Origin: Chalciporus piperatus
Taxonomy: Eukaryota > Basidiomycota > Agaricomycetes > Boletales > Boletaceae
Assembly (NCBI GenBank): GCA_038093975.1
Contig: JBBPTG010000278.1
Coordinates: 1-30,071 of the forward strand
DNA length: 30,071 nucleotides
Direction: 5' to 3'
How positions within the stretch are numbered: the stretch's first letter is position 1; each line of letters starts with the position of its first letter. The notes beneath the pieces are model-generated. The model did not search any database. It saw only the letters and a list, made by a program, of their open reading frames with translations, and was not told the origin of the DNA. This document shows positions 18,066-27,510 of the stretch, piece after piece. Made by a program: the position numbers and the translations under genes.

Positions 18066-19165
18066 TTGGACTACTTATACCTTCAGAAAAGTTGAGTATA
18101 ATTATCATGAATTATATGAAATATCATGAAATATCTGATAATACACTCTCAAGGGTGGTCAGCCACTTGTAACTGACACAAAATTTCCTGATAATATGAG
18201 AAATTACATGATATTTTCGAAAAAAAACACGGTTTTTCAGTAATTTTCTACTATTCTATACAATTATCTAGGGGAGGGTTTTCCTGATGAATGCCTCTAA
18301 CTCGTTCGGCAAGCTCTTTCCTGATGTCAAACTGAACTGCCGACTCACATGCCCTTCGTCTTCCACTTTCCCCTTCGCCATCACCGACTTCCAAAGATGT
18401 ATCGACAACTTGCGCAGCATCGAGAGTGTGATCAAACTCGACAAGAACGGAGAGCTTGTTAGTTCCATCGGTGAGAGTCTCAGCAGGACGCAATTCAAAA
18501 TATCTCATGCATTGTTCGAAGTAAGTTTACCGTAATTTTATTTGACTCGCAACATTATAAAATTCTATGCTACAGCCCAGACCAAATACTTCGGAAGAGA
18601 CTGAAGGAGCACAATCTGGAACCGATACTGATACGGCCACGTCCGGTACATACCTCATTACCTCACGTTCGTAGTACAATGATCTGACCTTACTTTTTTA
18701 GGCACTCAGGTTGGTGACGAGTACCCCGATCTTGGAGCAGAGTTTGCCATGCAAACGTGGCCAGTCGCTCCACGAAACGTTCCCTACCTGGAAGAATTAT
18801 GCGAGACTCACGATGTCTGCCCGCTTCCTGCTTTCGACGCCCACGACAACTTAATCCCCCCATCTCAGTATGAAGAATCCCTCAAAGGTGCCACCGTTGA
18901 GGTGTACTTCACTCTCGGCCACCACTTCATCAAATCTTCGAGCAGGCACGTCTATACTGCCATTCTCCGCAGAATGCAAGTGCTCGAACGACCCAGTGCT
19001 CTGCCGTCCAGCCCATTCAAGCGAGTCCGAGTCAGCGCAGCGCAGCGCGCCTAGGTGGTGCACATGCGTAACTGTCACTTCTCATGTCTATGCTGTCTTT
19101 TTATCTCATGATGACCTGTTCTGAAGGAAGTACTCGTTTTCTCCCTGTTTCATTCCTAATCGCCT

Positions 19166-19295
19166 TCAGTCCGTTGTCTTTCTCTAACCCTGCTTTCATT
19201 TGAAAATACACAATGTAACACCATGATTCGCCAGTCCGTTATCTTTCTCTAACCCTTCTTTCATTCGAAAGTACACAATGTAACACCATGATTCG
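19166..19295 (+). repeat. 65-bp tandem duplication downstream of the interrupted gene
   Basis: Two copies of a unit containing CAGTCCGTT.TCTTTCTCTA and CACAATGTAACACCATGATT, starting at 19167 and 19232, with about four differences. Probably in the 3' untranslated region of the plus-strand gene. Confidence 0.85.
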
Positions 19296-19794
19296 TACTT
19301 GTGATAATTAACATCCCCGACTCCCTTGTGGAGGAGGGTTTTGTATCAGATGAATACATTCCCATCTGCAAGTGACTCTGCGCAAAACGTGATCGCGTGA
19401 ACCGAGCTCGTGACCCGGTTGCATGTCACTCACAGGCTCAGTAACGGTCACGTGATTCGAATCCGAGTCCCGAATGCTTTTCTGTTTGAGCATGATGTCA
19501 TTGTGCTCAAAGAAAAAGCAGTGACACAGTGACATTTGTGATGTACCGATGATGAAGAAACTATGATAACACCACTTGTGGACGTGTGACAGAATTACTG
19601 GTGAAAAGTGCATATACAGGTAACAAAGCTTGTCTTATGTGCTACCTACTTAGGAATTGAACGCGGAGCGTCTTCGGTTTCTGTCGGGTGCAATCCACGT
19701 CGGAGTCAGGGACTTGGGCGACCTGGCGCCGCTACGATGTGTAAACAAGGTTCCTGCCGAAAATTCGGCCATACATCTAGTCTATATATTATTA
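19296..19794. other. Non-coding stretch, nothing recognised
   Basis: No supported gene. It contains TCACGTGA at 19448-19455, a bHLH-type palindrome that also occurs in three repeats of this window. Confidence 0.4.
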
Positions 19795-20139
19795 GTCTGC
19801 ATTGAGAATTGAGTCTAGGATTGGTCTTGACTTCACATGTAACTTGATAATATCTGATGTATCACTACAAAAAACATGCTGTTTTAAAATGCTCATATCT
19901 CTGTGGCGTGTGAACCGTTTCGCTTGACCCAGGGACCGATTTGTAGCCAGGAACCGGTACTATTTTTTGTTTCTCCCACACTAAGCAAAAACCGGTTGCA
20001 ACCGGTTGCAACACCAAAACACCGGTTTTTATCGGTTTTGGTCCAGTCTTTTTGAATTAATTAATTAAAAAAACCGGTCCCGGTCCGGTCGCCTTCCTAA
20101 TAAGGAAAAGACCGGACCGGACCGGACTTTAAAACACTA
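19795..20139. mobile_element. hAT-type MITE, copy 2, left-truncated
   Basis: Aligns along its length with 7975-8319 of copy 1, with shared landmarks TCTGCATTG, CATATCTC.G.GGCGTGTGAACC, GATTTGTAGCCAGGAAC, TTTTTATCGGTTTTGGTCC, TTAATTAATTAA and CCGGACCGGACCGGACTTT. It ends ACACTA at 20139. The left half and left inverted repeat are absent. Many substitutions separate the copies. It cuts a LINE ORF1 frame at 20140. Confidence 0.85.
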
Positions 20140-20650
20140 ATGAGAATACTGCATGGGCGACCCTTTGGTTGGGCGCTCGTTTTTCAACTGGTTTGACCCA
20201 TCTGACGCCGTCTAGGGTTCCGCTGCGTAGGTTATTCTCTTCTTCTAGTTCCTCTAACCATTCTTTGTTCTTAGTGTCGTGGTGTATGGGAAGGAAGGGG
20301 ACGAGTATCTAATGGAGTCGGTCTTTGACCATTGCCTGGACGTCTAGGGTTGTGATCAGTTTGGTTCGTATGTCCGGTTCACAAATCCAATCAACCGCTA
20401 GCGCATCATCCAACTCTACTGTGATGCCTCCTCCTCGTAGACGTAGGATAGCTTTTACTTTGGGTGAGAAACCATGGGGAGGACGCAGAATGTCGATGGC
20501 ATCTTGAATCTTAGATGGTATGTCGCCGTTTGTAGTGGTGGCATCGTATATGGGCTGATCGCTTGTGGGGTGCAATAGAAATTGGCGTTCACGGACTGCT
20601 GCTCTGGCGATGGCTGGTAGGTGTTGAGAGGGTCGACGACTGGAGAGGAA
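20140..20650 (-). pseudogene. Non-LTR (LINE) retrotransposon ORF1 (gag-like) remnant
   Basis: The minus frame reads HLPAIARAAVRERQFLL, KVKAILRLRGGGITVELDD, AVDWICEPDIRTKLI, then a TAG stop (20309-20311), then ILVPFLPIHHDT and LDGVRWVKPVEKRAPNQRVA. The order (RAA.R.RQ.L, then 'LR.GG...EL', then 'VPF.P', then 'RW.KP...R.P.QR.AH') is that of the RNA-binding ORF1 protein of fungal LINEs. It is bounded by hAT copy 2 on one side and the copia 2 LTR on the other, so both inserted into it or into its neighbourhood. No reverse-transcriptase part is present. Confidence 0.65.
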
Positions 20651-20671
20651 CTACTTCTGGTGTTTACCTAG

Positions 20672-20810
20672 TGTTGAGGTTGTTGGATAACGTCGAACAT
20701 TGTGGTTACAAGTCAAGTTGTATTAGAACTCAGATCGACTGAGTCCGAATGTGATATAGAACACAGCGTGGTAAATACCTTCTATACTAGAATATACGCT
20801 ATGTTCAACA
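20672..20810 (-). repeat. 3' LTR of copia element 2
   Basis: 139 bp, starting TGTTGAGG and ending ATGTTCAACA, like element 1 but 100 bp shorter. It keeps the same palindrome ACTCAGATCGACTGAGT (20728-20744). Adjacent CTCCCCCTTGC (20811 on) is the polypurine tract on the minus strand. Confidence 0.85.
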
Positions 20811-20881
20811 CTCCCCCTTGCTAAGTGTACGGAGACACGTAAGCATAAATGAGGACTTCCGCATGATAAGTATCAGCGAGA

Positions 20882-21690
20882 TCAACTGGTGTAGAATACC
20901 AGACCAAGTTCAGAGCGGAACTTCTCGAACTTGACATGTCGGAGGTTCTTTGTCAACATATCCGCGGGATTGTTAGTTCCAGGGATGTAGAAGAGTTCTA
21001 CTTCTTTCCACTTCATTATGGTGTCACGTATAAAGAAGTACCATAGTGGAATGTGTTTATTACGCTTCTCGGTAACGGGATTTTCACCCATGAATAGTGA
21101 TCCTTGGTTGTCACCACAGACTGGTATAGCTTTCAGCTTATAACCTAGTTCAGAGAACATGTGGTGTATCCAGGATACTTGTCGTGTGCAATCACTCAAT
21201 GCCATATACTCAGCTTCCGTAGAGTTGAGGGCGGTAGAGCTCTGCAAGTGCGAATTCCAAAGGAAAGCACCGTCCACAAGTTTCAGGAAGAATCCTGTCT
21301 GCGAGTGTCTTGTGATGGGGTCTTGCCCCCAATCAGAGTCGGGACAGGCAAAAATGCCTTTGCCAGATGCACCATTAAAGGTAAGGGAGTATAGACGAGT
21401 ACCAACAAGGTATCGACATACGTACAAAGCCCTATCCAAGTGCTCCTTAGTAGGATTGGCAGATTGCCTTGCAAGTTCGGTAACTGCGTAGGCGATGTCT
21501 GGGCATGTACCTAACATCAGGTATAATAACGAGCCTATGACCGTTTGAAAATGTGTCCGCAATTCGAAGTTAACGGGGGCAACGTTCTTTTCTGGGTAAT
21601 AACCCTGAGGAAGTGGAGTGGGTGCAGCTTTAGCATTTGTCATGCCAAAGCGTTCAAGCACCTTGTCGAGGTATTTGCACTGATCAATGT
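20882..21690 (-). pseudogene. Copia 2: end of RT and RNase H
   Basis: From DQCKYLDKVLERFGM on, the frame matches the C-terminal part of element 1: TPLPQGYYPEKN, GSLLYLMLGTCPDIAYAV, SQTGFFLKLVDGAFLW, RNase H NSTEAEYMALSDC, VCGDNQGSLFMGENP, and the end NPADMLTKNLRHVKFEKFRS. It is open to the stop near 20882. The residues N-terminal to DQCKY come from the inserted repeat and are not copia. Confidence 0.9.
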
Positions 21691-22500
21691 GCGCCACTCC
21701 AGCTGTTTGCCCCACCACCACCCTCACCCTCACCTTCGACTCGAACTCGAACAAAACGGCCAGCGAGGGCTCAACCGCCCAGCCGGTCCTTGACCGTGAG
21801 TTTTTACTCACCCCCACCACATCCACTCACCTTGAACACAGCCGGTCGGGCTGTCCGCCCCACCACTACCTCACCTCAACTCACCCTCAAACAACATGGC
21901 CGATGTGGGCTCAACAGCCTCGCCGGCATCACCAGGTGAGTTCTTGCTCACCACCTGGCACCACCACTACTCACCTCGTAAACAGGCGCTCGCCACCAGC
22001 ACCCCCCACATCCACCACGACCTACCAGAAACATGGCCGGCAAGGGCTCAACAGCCCAGCCTGCATTGCTATGTGAGTTTTTACTCACTACCTCACCCTC
22101 GCTCGTGCATGCCAGTGGCAGCCACCACCCACCTTCCACCTCCACCCCTCGACAGTAAAACACACCCGGTGTGGGCTCGATAGCCCCGCAGGCATCACGA
22201 AGTGAGTACAATCTCACCCACCACTCATCCACTCACCTCGTCTACAGCCGCTCAGGCTGTGTGCCCCCCCACCACCTTCCACTGGCACCACCACCACCTC
22301 AGTCTCCAGTCGAAAAACAAAGCCGGCGCGGGCTCAACAGCCCCTGCCGGCATCACAATGTGAGTGCCCACTGCTAATTCACCCACCATCCCATCCACTC
22401 ACCTCGTTAGCAGCCGCTCGGGGCTGTCTGCCCACCACCACCCCCCACCTCTTCGTGCGATCACACCAACACCTTTCCAACCCCATCTCCACCATTTCTC
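21691..22500 (+). repeat. Hairpin-bearing tandem repeat inside copia 2 (locus 2, five copies, inverted relative to locus 1)
   Basis: Hairpin A cores (GGGCTCAACAGCCC and variants) at about 21768, 21906, 22043, 22172 and 22330. Hairpin B: GTGAGTTTTTACTCAC at 21796-21811 and 22073-22088, GGTGAGTTCTTGCTCACC at 21935-21952, GTGAGTACAATCTCAC at 22202-22217. Hairpin C (CAGCCG-CT-C-GGCTGT type) follows in several units. The loop of B varies while both arms stay complementary. Spacers are rich in CCACCACC. The right end (CACGAGCCACTCGGGCTCG, about 22497) matches the 16570 region of locus 1 in reverse. Confidence 0.85.
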
Positions 22501-22868
22501 GAGCCCGAGTGGCTCGTGTGTAGTATATACTTAGCACAGTAGTAGTAATCATGTAGTAGTATACATAAATATATGTTATTTCAATTCTTGCACAAAGAGT
22601 GAAAAATGGTACCATATGGCAAAGTCCCAGACTGTTTTGTGACTTTTCCATTTAGTGCACATTGTGCACATATAGCTTATATTGACAGAAGCCTTTTACA
22701 TGCCTAAAGGTCATGCTATATGGTGCACTTTGGTGCTATTTGTATGCCATATGATGCACTATAGTTGGGTACTTTTCCCTTTTTACCATATGGCCCATAG
22801 TGCACAAATAACATCATATAGCATCATATAGCAACAAATATTGTCATATGGTGACATATGGCATAGGT
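22501..22868. repeat. AT-rich block with recurring CCATATGG and GTGCAC palindromes
   Basis: CATATGG-type palindromes near 22609, 22749, 22787, 22845 and 22855; GTGCAC near 22655, 22664, 22725 and 22800. It forms the right part of the foreign segment in copia 2 and abuts RT codons at about 22868. No coding potential. Origin unknown. Confidence 0.55.
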
Positions 22869-24229
22869 CTGATGAACAGGCCGGTGTCAGTTTTGAGCCT
22901 TGTGAAGCCAAGTTCAGCCATAGATTTGTCTAACGTGCGCCACCAGGATAATCCTGCTTGTTTGAGGCCATATATAGCACGTAGTAATCTTAGAACTTTG
23001 CATTTTTTATCGGGTGGCATAAAACCCTCAGGAAACTCCATGTAGAGTTCCTCTTCCAGTTTGCCGTATAGGTAGGCAGAGCGTACATCAAGACCGGTGA
23101 TGTACCAGTTCTCTAGTGTAGAAAGGGCGAGCATACACCGCACCGTTTCGTATCGTACGACTGGGGAGAAGATCTGATCGTAGTCTATGCCTTCAACCTG
23201 TGAAAAGCCTTTGGCTACTAGGCGAGCGCGTTTACGACCGTCAGACTTGACGTCGAATACCCAGCGATTTTTAATGATCTTACGATCAGCTGGTCGATCT
23301 ACAATTTCATAAACCTTGCGATCTTTGAGCATCTGAAGCTCTGTTTCGCAGGCTTGTCGCCAGAGTTTTTCTTCCTCGGCAGGAAGTTTGAGTATATCAC
23401 GGAATTTCCATTCGCGATAGTTGGGATTACTCATTTCATCCAGAATATAAGCACGAGAGCAAAGATAGTTAATCAATGCCTCTCCCCCTTCCCTGGTTAT
23501 GCGTTCGATCTCATCTTCCGAAGGATCAGAGTCGGGCATGGAACCTGGGATTGGTTGTTCACGCTGCGGTTCTCGTGATGATTCGCCGTGTCCAATTAGC
23601 TTTTCCCAGCGCAATCTCTTCTCAATGTCTTTAATTTGTTGTAAAGGATGACGGTCTTTGCCATAGACATTCCCAGGACGAGTAGGGGGTCGGCGTTCAC
23701 GTTGAGATCAGCGAGGTGGAGCATTAGGTGGTCCAGCTAGTGGACGAGCAGATGGCGGTGTGACAGGAGGTGCAGGTGCAGGTGCAGGTGGGGTTTCCGG
23801 TCGTGCTGGCTGTGGATCAGGAGTGGGTTTAACCACATCAGACTGATTGTCAGAGGAGTCAGAGTCTGAAGACTCATTTTCATCATTGGTGTGTCGATGT
23901 GTTTCAGTGGGTGGGTGACTTATAGGCCTGTGAGGGCGTGCACCGGAGCACTTAGAAAACAGATGCTCATCAAAGATGGCATGTGCCGACGTGTGCATGG
24001 AGTTGTTGGGGCGCATAAAAATGTAGTTGCACTCACTACCAGGGGCAACACCGAGATAAATCATTAATTGGGACTTTGATTGTAATTTCCCTTTCCGTGT
24101 TTCATCGGGAAGATGCACGTATGCACCACATCCAAATACTCTTAGGTGGGAGCCAGAGGATTGTTCCCCTGTAAGTTTCTCCATAGGGGTCTTCCAATTC
24201 AACCTAGCCATTGGTGTATGATTGTACAC
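22869..24229 (-). pseudogene. Copia 2: integrase C-terminus, linker and N-terminal RT
   Basis: Reads NWKTPMEKLTGE, VFGCGAYVHLPDETRKGKL and PNNSMHTSAHAIFDEHLF (the copia region after the integrase core), then an acidic/proline-rich linker with a TGA near 23706, then RT: NRWVFDVKSDGRKRARLVAKGF, DYDQIFSPVVRYETVR, TGLDVRSAYLYGKLEEELY, LRAIYGLKQAGLSWW. It stops at DTGLFI near 22868, just before where YVDD should be. Confidence 0.88.
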
Positions 24230-25480
24230 GTGGGATGCATGCGTAAGCGCGAATTCCTAGTATGAATCAGGTAGGCAAGTGTGTAAGCGCATCACCTGTG
24301 CTTTGTCCATTAATGTGCGGATTAAGCATTCTACACGCCCGTTCTGCTGATGTGTGTATGGGGCGGACTGTTGAATACGAATGCCTTCATCGCGCATGTA
24401 TTCCGTGAATGCTTTGGAGGTATATTCGCCTCCAGCGTCGGATTTCCAAGCCTTTACTTTGGCATTGTACTGTGTGCGGACGAAAGCAATAAATTGTTTG
24501 ACCATTTTAAGGGTCTGGTCCTTGGTGCGTATAAGGGCGAGCCAGGACATCGATGTGAAGTCATCGTAGAATACGACCGCATATTTAAACTTATGGTATG
24601 ATTCTATCTCAAACGACTTGAGATCAGAGTGAATCAACTCAAAAGGAGCGCTTGCGCGCGTCTCAGTATGAGGAAACGTCCTGTTTGGCTGTTTGCCGAG
24701 TTCGCAACCGGGACAAATGGGAGGATTGGACGGAATATCGACGTCCGGGAAATCTTTAAGATGTTTGCGTGTGGCTTTTAGAACATCACATGAGGGGTGA
24801 CCGAGGCGGCGGTGTAGCAAATCATAGTCCACAGCGGCCATGCTGATAGGCTTGGCATGTGGTTTGACGATTGGAGCTTTGATCCAGTACATGGTATCTC
24901 GACCATGTGAATGAAAAGATAGAATGGTCCGTTTGATGCAGGTGTCGTAGAATTCGATACCGTTAGGGACAGCTTTCAGTGTTATACACTGATCTTTGAG
25001 GAGTGTGCCCATCGAGATGAGTTTGATGTCACAAGTAGGCATGAATATGGTCGGCGATAAACGCATGGTGTTCTCATTGAACTCCACAATGACTGTGCCT
25101 ATGCCAAGAATTGGCGCAAGACCGTTCGCTGTCTTCGAGTACTCAGGCTTGGTAAAAGCGTTGTACTCTGCGAAGTCATTCATATTGTTTGTAAAATGAG
25201 CTGAAGCTCCTGAATCTAGCAGCCAGATGTCTGCTGGTATATCATTTCCATCGCTTTTTTGCTTGCCCTTATTGTTCTTCGAACAGTTATCACAAAGTGA
25301 GAACGGGGTAGCAGTAGATTTCGATTTATCTACTACATCAGACATGTAATTCCACAATATAATTTTCTGAGGCGAACACCGCAGGTCAGTGTCTGTGTAG
25401 ATGAAAAGCGGGAAAGGGACTTGCCAAACGTCAGCGGCCCCAAAGTCGAAGTACTGTGAGATAAACTCGTCAGGTTCTTC
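24230..25480 (-). pseudogene. Copia 2: protease and integrase core
   Basis: Protease WLLDSGASAHFT, LISMGTLLKDQ, zinc-binding HRRLGHPSCDV with CPGCELGKQPN, integrase HSDLKSFEIESY, KSDAGGEYTSKAF, QQNGRVECLIRT. A TAG near 24257 lies where element 1 has Trp (SFWEFA), so a nonsense change ended this frame. The part upstream of about 25480 turns into minisatellite-derived residues. Confidence 0.9.
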
Positions 25481-25496
25481 GTTGCCCAGTACCCTA

Positions 25497-25870
25497 GTCA
25501 TCCAGCAATCCAGTTGTCTCATTACTCCAGTCATCCAGTATTCCAGTATTCCAGTAATCTAGTCACTCAGTGGTTCAGAAATCCAGTCACTCCAGTCACC
25601 CCAGTCACATAAATCACATAAGTCACTCCAGTAATCCAGTCACTCCAGTTAATCCAGTCACTCCAGTCACTCCAGTCACTCCAGTCACTCCAGTCACTCC
25701 AGTCACACAAGTCACTCCAATAATCCAGTCACCTCAGTAATCCAGTCACTCCAGTAATCGAGTCACCCTGTGGTCCAGTAAACCAGTCACTTCAGTCACA
25801 CCAGTCATACCAGTTATCCAGTTACCCAGCCCTCAGCTCACCCAATCACTCCAGTACTACTCAGTTATCT
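25497..25870 (+). repeat. CCAGTCACT minisatellite
   Basis: About 370 bp of 9-11-bp units (CCAGTCACT, CCAGTAAT and variants) with a nearly uniform run at about 25650-25705. It replaces the gag region and 5' LTR of copia 2. Confidence 0.9.
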
Positions 25871-25924
25871 AATAGAGTCATTCTAATTAGTGACATTTTA
25901 TAATCATTCATAGGATGGATTATA

Positions 25925-26470
25925 GCTAAAGTCCACAAAAATGTGTACTAAAAGTGTAGTTAACAATGTGGGAAAGGGTATTAGTAGTGAAGTGTACAAA
26001 AAAGTGTAGTAAAAGTGTAGTTACAAGTGTGGGAAAGTATAGCTAGATTGAGTGAGCAAAATGTACAAAAAAAGTGTAGTAAAAGTGTAGTAAAAGTGTG
26101 GGAAAGTGTAGCTAGATTGAGTGTAGCTAAAGTGTACAAAAAGCGTAGTAAAAGTGTAGTCAAGAGTGTGGGAAAGTATAGCTAGATTGAGTGTAGCAAA
26201 AGTGTACAAAAAAGTGTACTAAAAGTGTAGTGAAATGTGTGGGAAAGTGTGTAGTGATAGAGTGTAGCTAAAGTGTACAAACAAGCGTACTAAAAGTGTA
26301 GCAAAGTGTAGCTAGATTGAGTGTAGCAAAAGTATACAAAAAAGCGTAGTAAATGTGTAGTTACAAGTGTGGGAAAGCGTATTAGGTTAGAGTGTAGCAA
26401 AGTGTACAAAAAAGCGCAGTAAGTGGTAGCTATCTAGTGTAGGAGATCCTAATAAAGTGTAGCTACATTT
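25925..26470 (-). repeat. TACAC-type satellite, second locus, inverted
   Basis: On the plus strand AAAAGTGTAGT, GTACAAAAAAGTGTAG, GTGGGAAAGTGTAGC and GCTAGATTGAGTGTAGC are repeated, the reverse complement of the satellite at 17326-18065. The border sequence is also shared: TTTCCCTAATG...GGACTTG.CAAAAA...GT.ACGTGAC...GTTGAA at 26467-26530 matches the reverse of 17255-17325. Confidence 0.85.
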
Positions 26471-26539
26471 CCCTAATGCTCGGACTTGACAAAAAATCCG
26501 CGCGAAAAAGTCATGTGACCATGTTGAATTTGCCGCACC

Positions 26540-26870
26540 ACCTCTTCGACTTTCTCTCACCACTACACCACATCCGCTCACCTCGCAAACAGCCTGCTGC
26601 CACCTACCATCTCACTCTCGACACGGAAACGATGAAAACGCGAAAACACGGGGGGCGTGGGCTCAACAGCCCTGCCGGCTTCACGAGGTGAGTGATAAGC
26701 CACCCGCTCACCCCGCAAACAGCCGCTTGCACTGCTTGGCCCACTACCACCTACCACACCACTCTCAACACGAAAACGACGAACACGCGAAAACGCGGCC
26801 GGTGAGGGCTCAACAGCCCTGCCGGCAGCACACGGTGTGTTCTTCCTCACCCACCACCACCACCTCTCAT
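26540..26870 (+). repeat. Hairpin-bearing tandem repeat, locus 3 left part (two copies)
   Basis: Hairpin A cores GGGCTCAACAGCCC at about 26658 and 26806, 148 bp apart, followed by CTGCCGGC and GTGAG/CTCAC-like arms. The array continues at 27324-27510 on the other side of the solo LTR. Confidence 0.8.
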
Positions 26871-27323
26871 TGTTATAGTATTTAAAAACTTTTCAAACTT
26901 TTGCCTTCAACGGTATTCGAACACTGGACTTTGTCTACAGCTTAGGGGTCAAGCTGGATTCATCTTTATCCACTCTGGTAGTCCCTGTAGCATTACATAA
27001 TCTATTACATAATCAGGTCACGTGACACAGGTCCAGACTTAGATGAGTCAGCAATGATGTCATGGCCTAGACCCTAATCCGTGCCTGGTACCTTTTCTTA
27101 TCATCGTCCCATTTTACCTTATCTATCTTTTCCTTTGTGATTTCCTTATTTGGCTGTTGGTCTGTGCGCACTTCTCAATAGTATATAAGTAGCCCTGTAC
27201 TTATCACAGACCCCAGTCTAATCCATTTGTGACTTCACCATCATTAAGTTTTAGTACTCAGCTTATCTTTTGGAAGGTCTAGTGTGATCTAAGTCCCGCC
27301 GTGTGTTGTGAGAGATCATAACA
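26871..27323 (+). mobile_element. Solo LTR (453 bp) of an unidentified retrotransposon
   Basis: Ends TGTTATAG...GATCATAACA, flanked by CTCAT (26866-26870) and TTCAT (27324-27328), a 5-bp target duplication with one mismatch. It contains a TATA box (AGTATATAAGTAG, about 27180), TCACGTGA (27018-27025), TGAGTCA (about 27043) and TGATGTCAT (about 27053), consistent with a promoter-bearing U3. On the minus strand 26903-26991 looks tRNA-derived (see findings). It sits inside one hairpin-repeat unit. Confidence 0.75.
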
Positions 27324-27510
27324 TTCATCTCGTACAGAGCCGCTCGGGCTGTATGAACCACCATCACCTCCAAACCATCAAATGACCTCGACCTCGAACT
27401 TGATGGCCGGCGTGGGCTCAACAGCCCTGCCGGCAGCACACAGTGTGTTTTTTCTCACCCACCACCACCCTCTCTCACCTCATACAGAGCCGCTCAGGCT
27501 GTCTCCCCCC
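27324..27510 (+). repeat. Hairpin-bearing tandem repeat, locus 3 right part
   Basis: Continuation of the array: hairpin C CAGAGCCGCTCGGGCTGT at about 27334, hairpin A GGGCTCAACAGCCC at about 27412, a further hairpin C at about 27485. It is cut at 27511 by a second LTR of the TGTTATAG family. Confidence 0.8.

Larger units (their letters stand above)
16038..18286. mobile_element. 2249-bp non-autonomous TIR element with AT target duplication
   Basis: 39-bp terminal inverted repeats, 16038-16076 and 18248-18286, differ at one position; they begin CAGGAAAACCCTCCCCT. Flanks are TTCAT on the left and ATGAA on the right, consistent with insertion into TTCATGAA with duplication of the central AT. Removing the element and one AT restores the host reading frame. 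Contents in order: AT-rich arm (16077-16400), GT-rich duplicated block (16411-16552), hairpin repeats (16690-17185), spacer with GGTCACGTGACC (17270-17281), TACAC satellite (17326-18065), AT-rich arm. No transposase and no convincing ORF. A 2-bp AT duplication is reported for ISL2EU/IS4EU-type transposons, but the superfamily cannot be fixed from the ends alone. Confidence 0.85.
15700..19054 (+). pseudogene. Unrecognised four-exon gene (330 aa model), split by a TIR element
   Basis: Model: 15700-16037 + 18289-18520 (one exon split by the insertion), 18576-18645, 18702-19054. Introns are 18521-18575 (GTAAGT...CTACAG) and 18646-18701 (GTACAT...TTTTAG). The sum is 993 nt, 330 codons plus TAG, with every junction in frame. 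Start: the ATG at 15700 (MAPPKRKAPP, G at +4); an upstream ATG at 15643 is in frame but its extra residues look non-conserved. Parts: basic/Pro-Thr-rich N-terminus; a predicted beta-rich segment (GSGCDILIRKHGHSEFIL, IFMIARNDFFL); TFPFAITDFQRCIDNL; an acidic Ser/Thr linker; a C-terminal block (LKGATVEVYFTLGHHFI, YTAILRRMQVL); a basic tail (FKRVRVSAAQRA). The C-terminal block looks OB-fold-like, but this is only an impression. Family not recognised. As it stands the gene reads into a stop inside the insertion. Confidence 0.65.
20672..25534 (-). mobile_element. Decayed second copia family, 5' end lost, RT active site replaced
   Basis: It retains a 3' LTR (20672-20810), a polypurine tract (20811-20823) and pol pieces for protease, integrase, RT and RNase H in copia order, clearly different from element 1 at the protein level. 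Gag and the 5' LTR are missing: upstream of the protease the sequence becomes a minisatellite. Between 21690 and 22868 about 70 codons of RT including YVDD are gone and 1.2 kb of the hairpin-repeat family is in their place. At least two nonsense codons lie in integrase and the linker. Confidence 0.88.

Noticed and set aside
16034..18290. A longer TIR including TTCAT/ATGAA
   Set aside because: These bases are part of the host codons; the frame is restored only if they stay with the gene, so they reflect a palindromic target, not the element.
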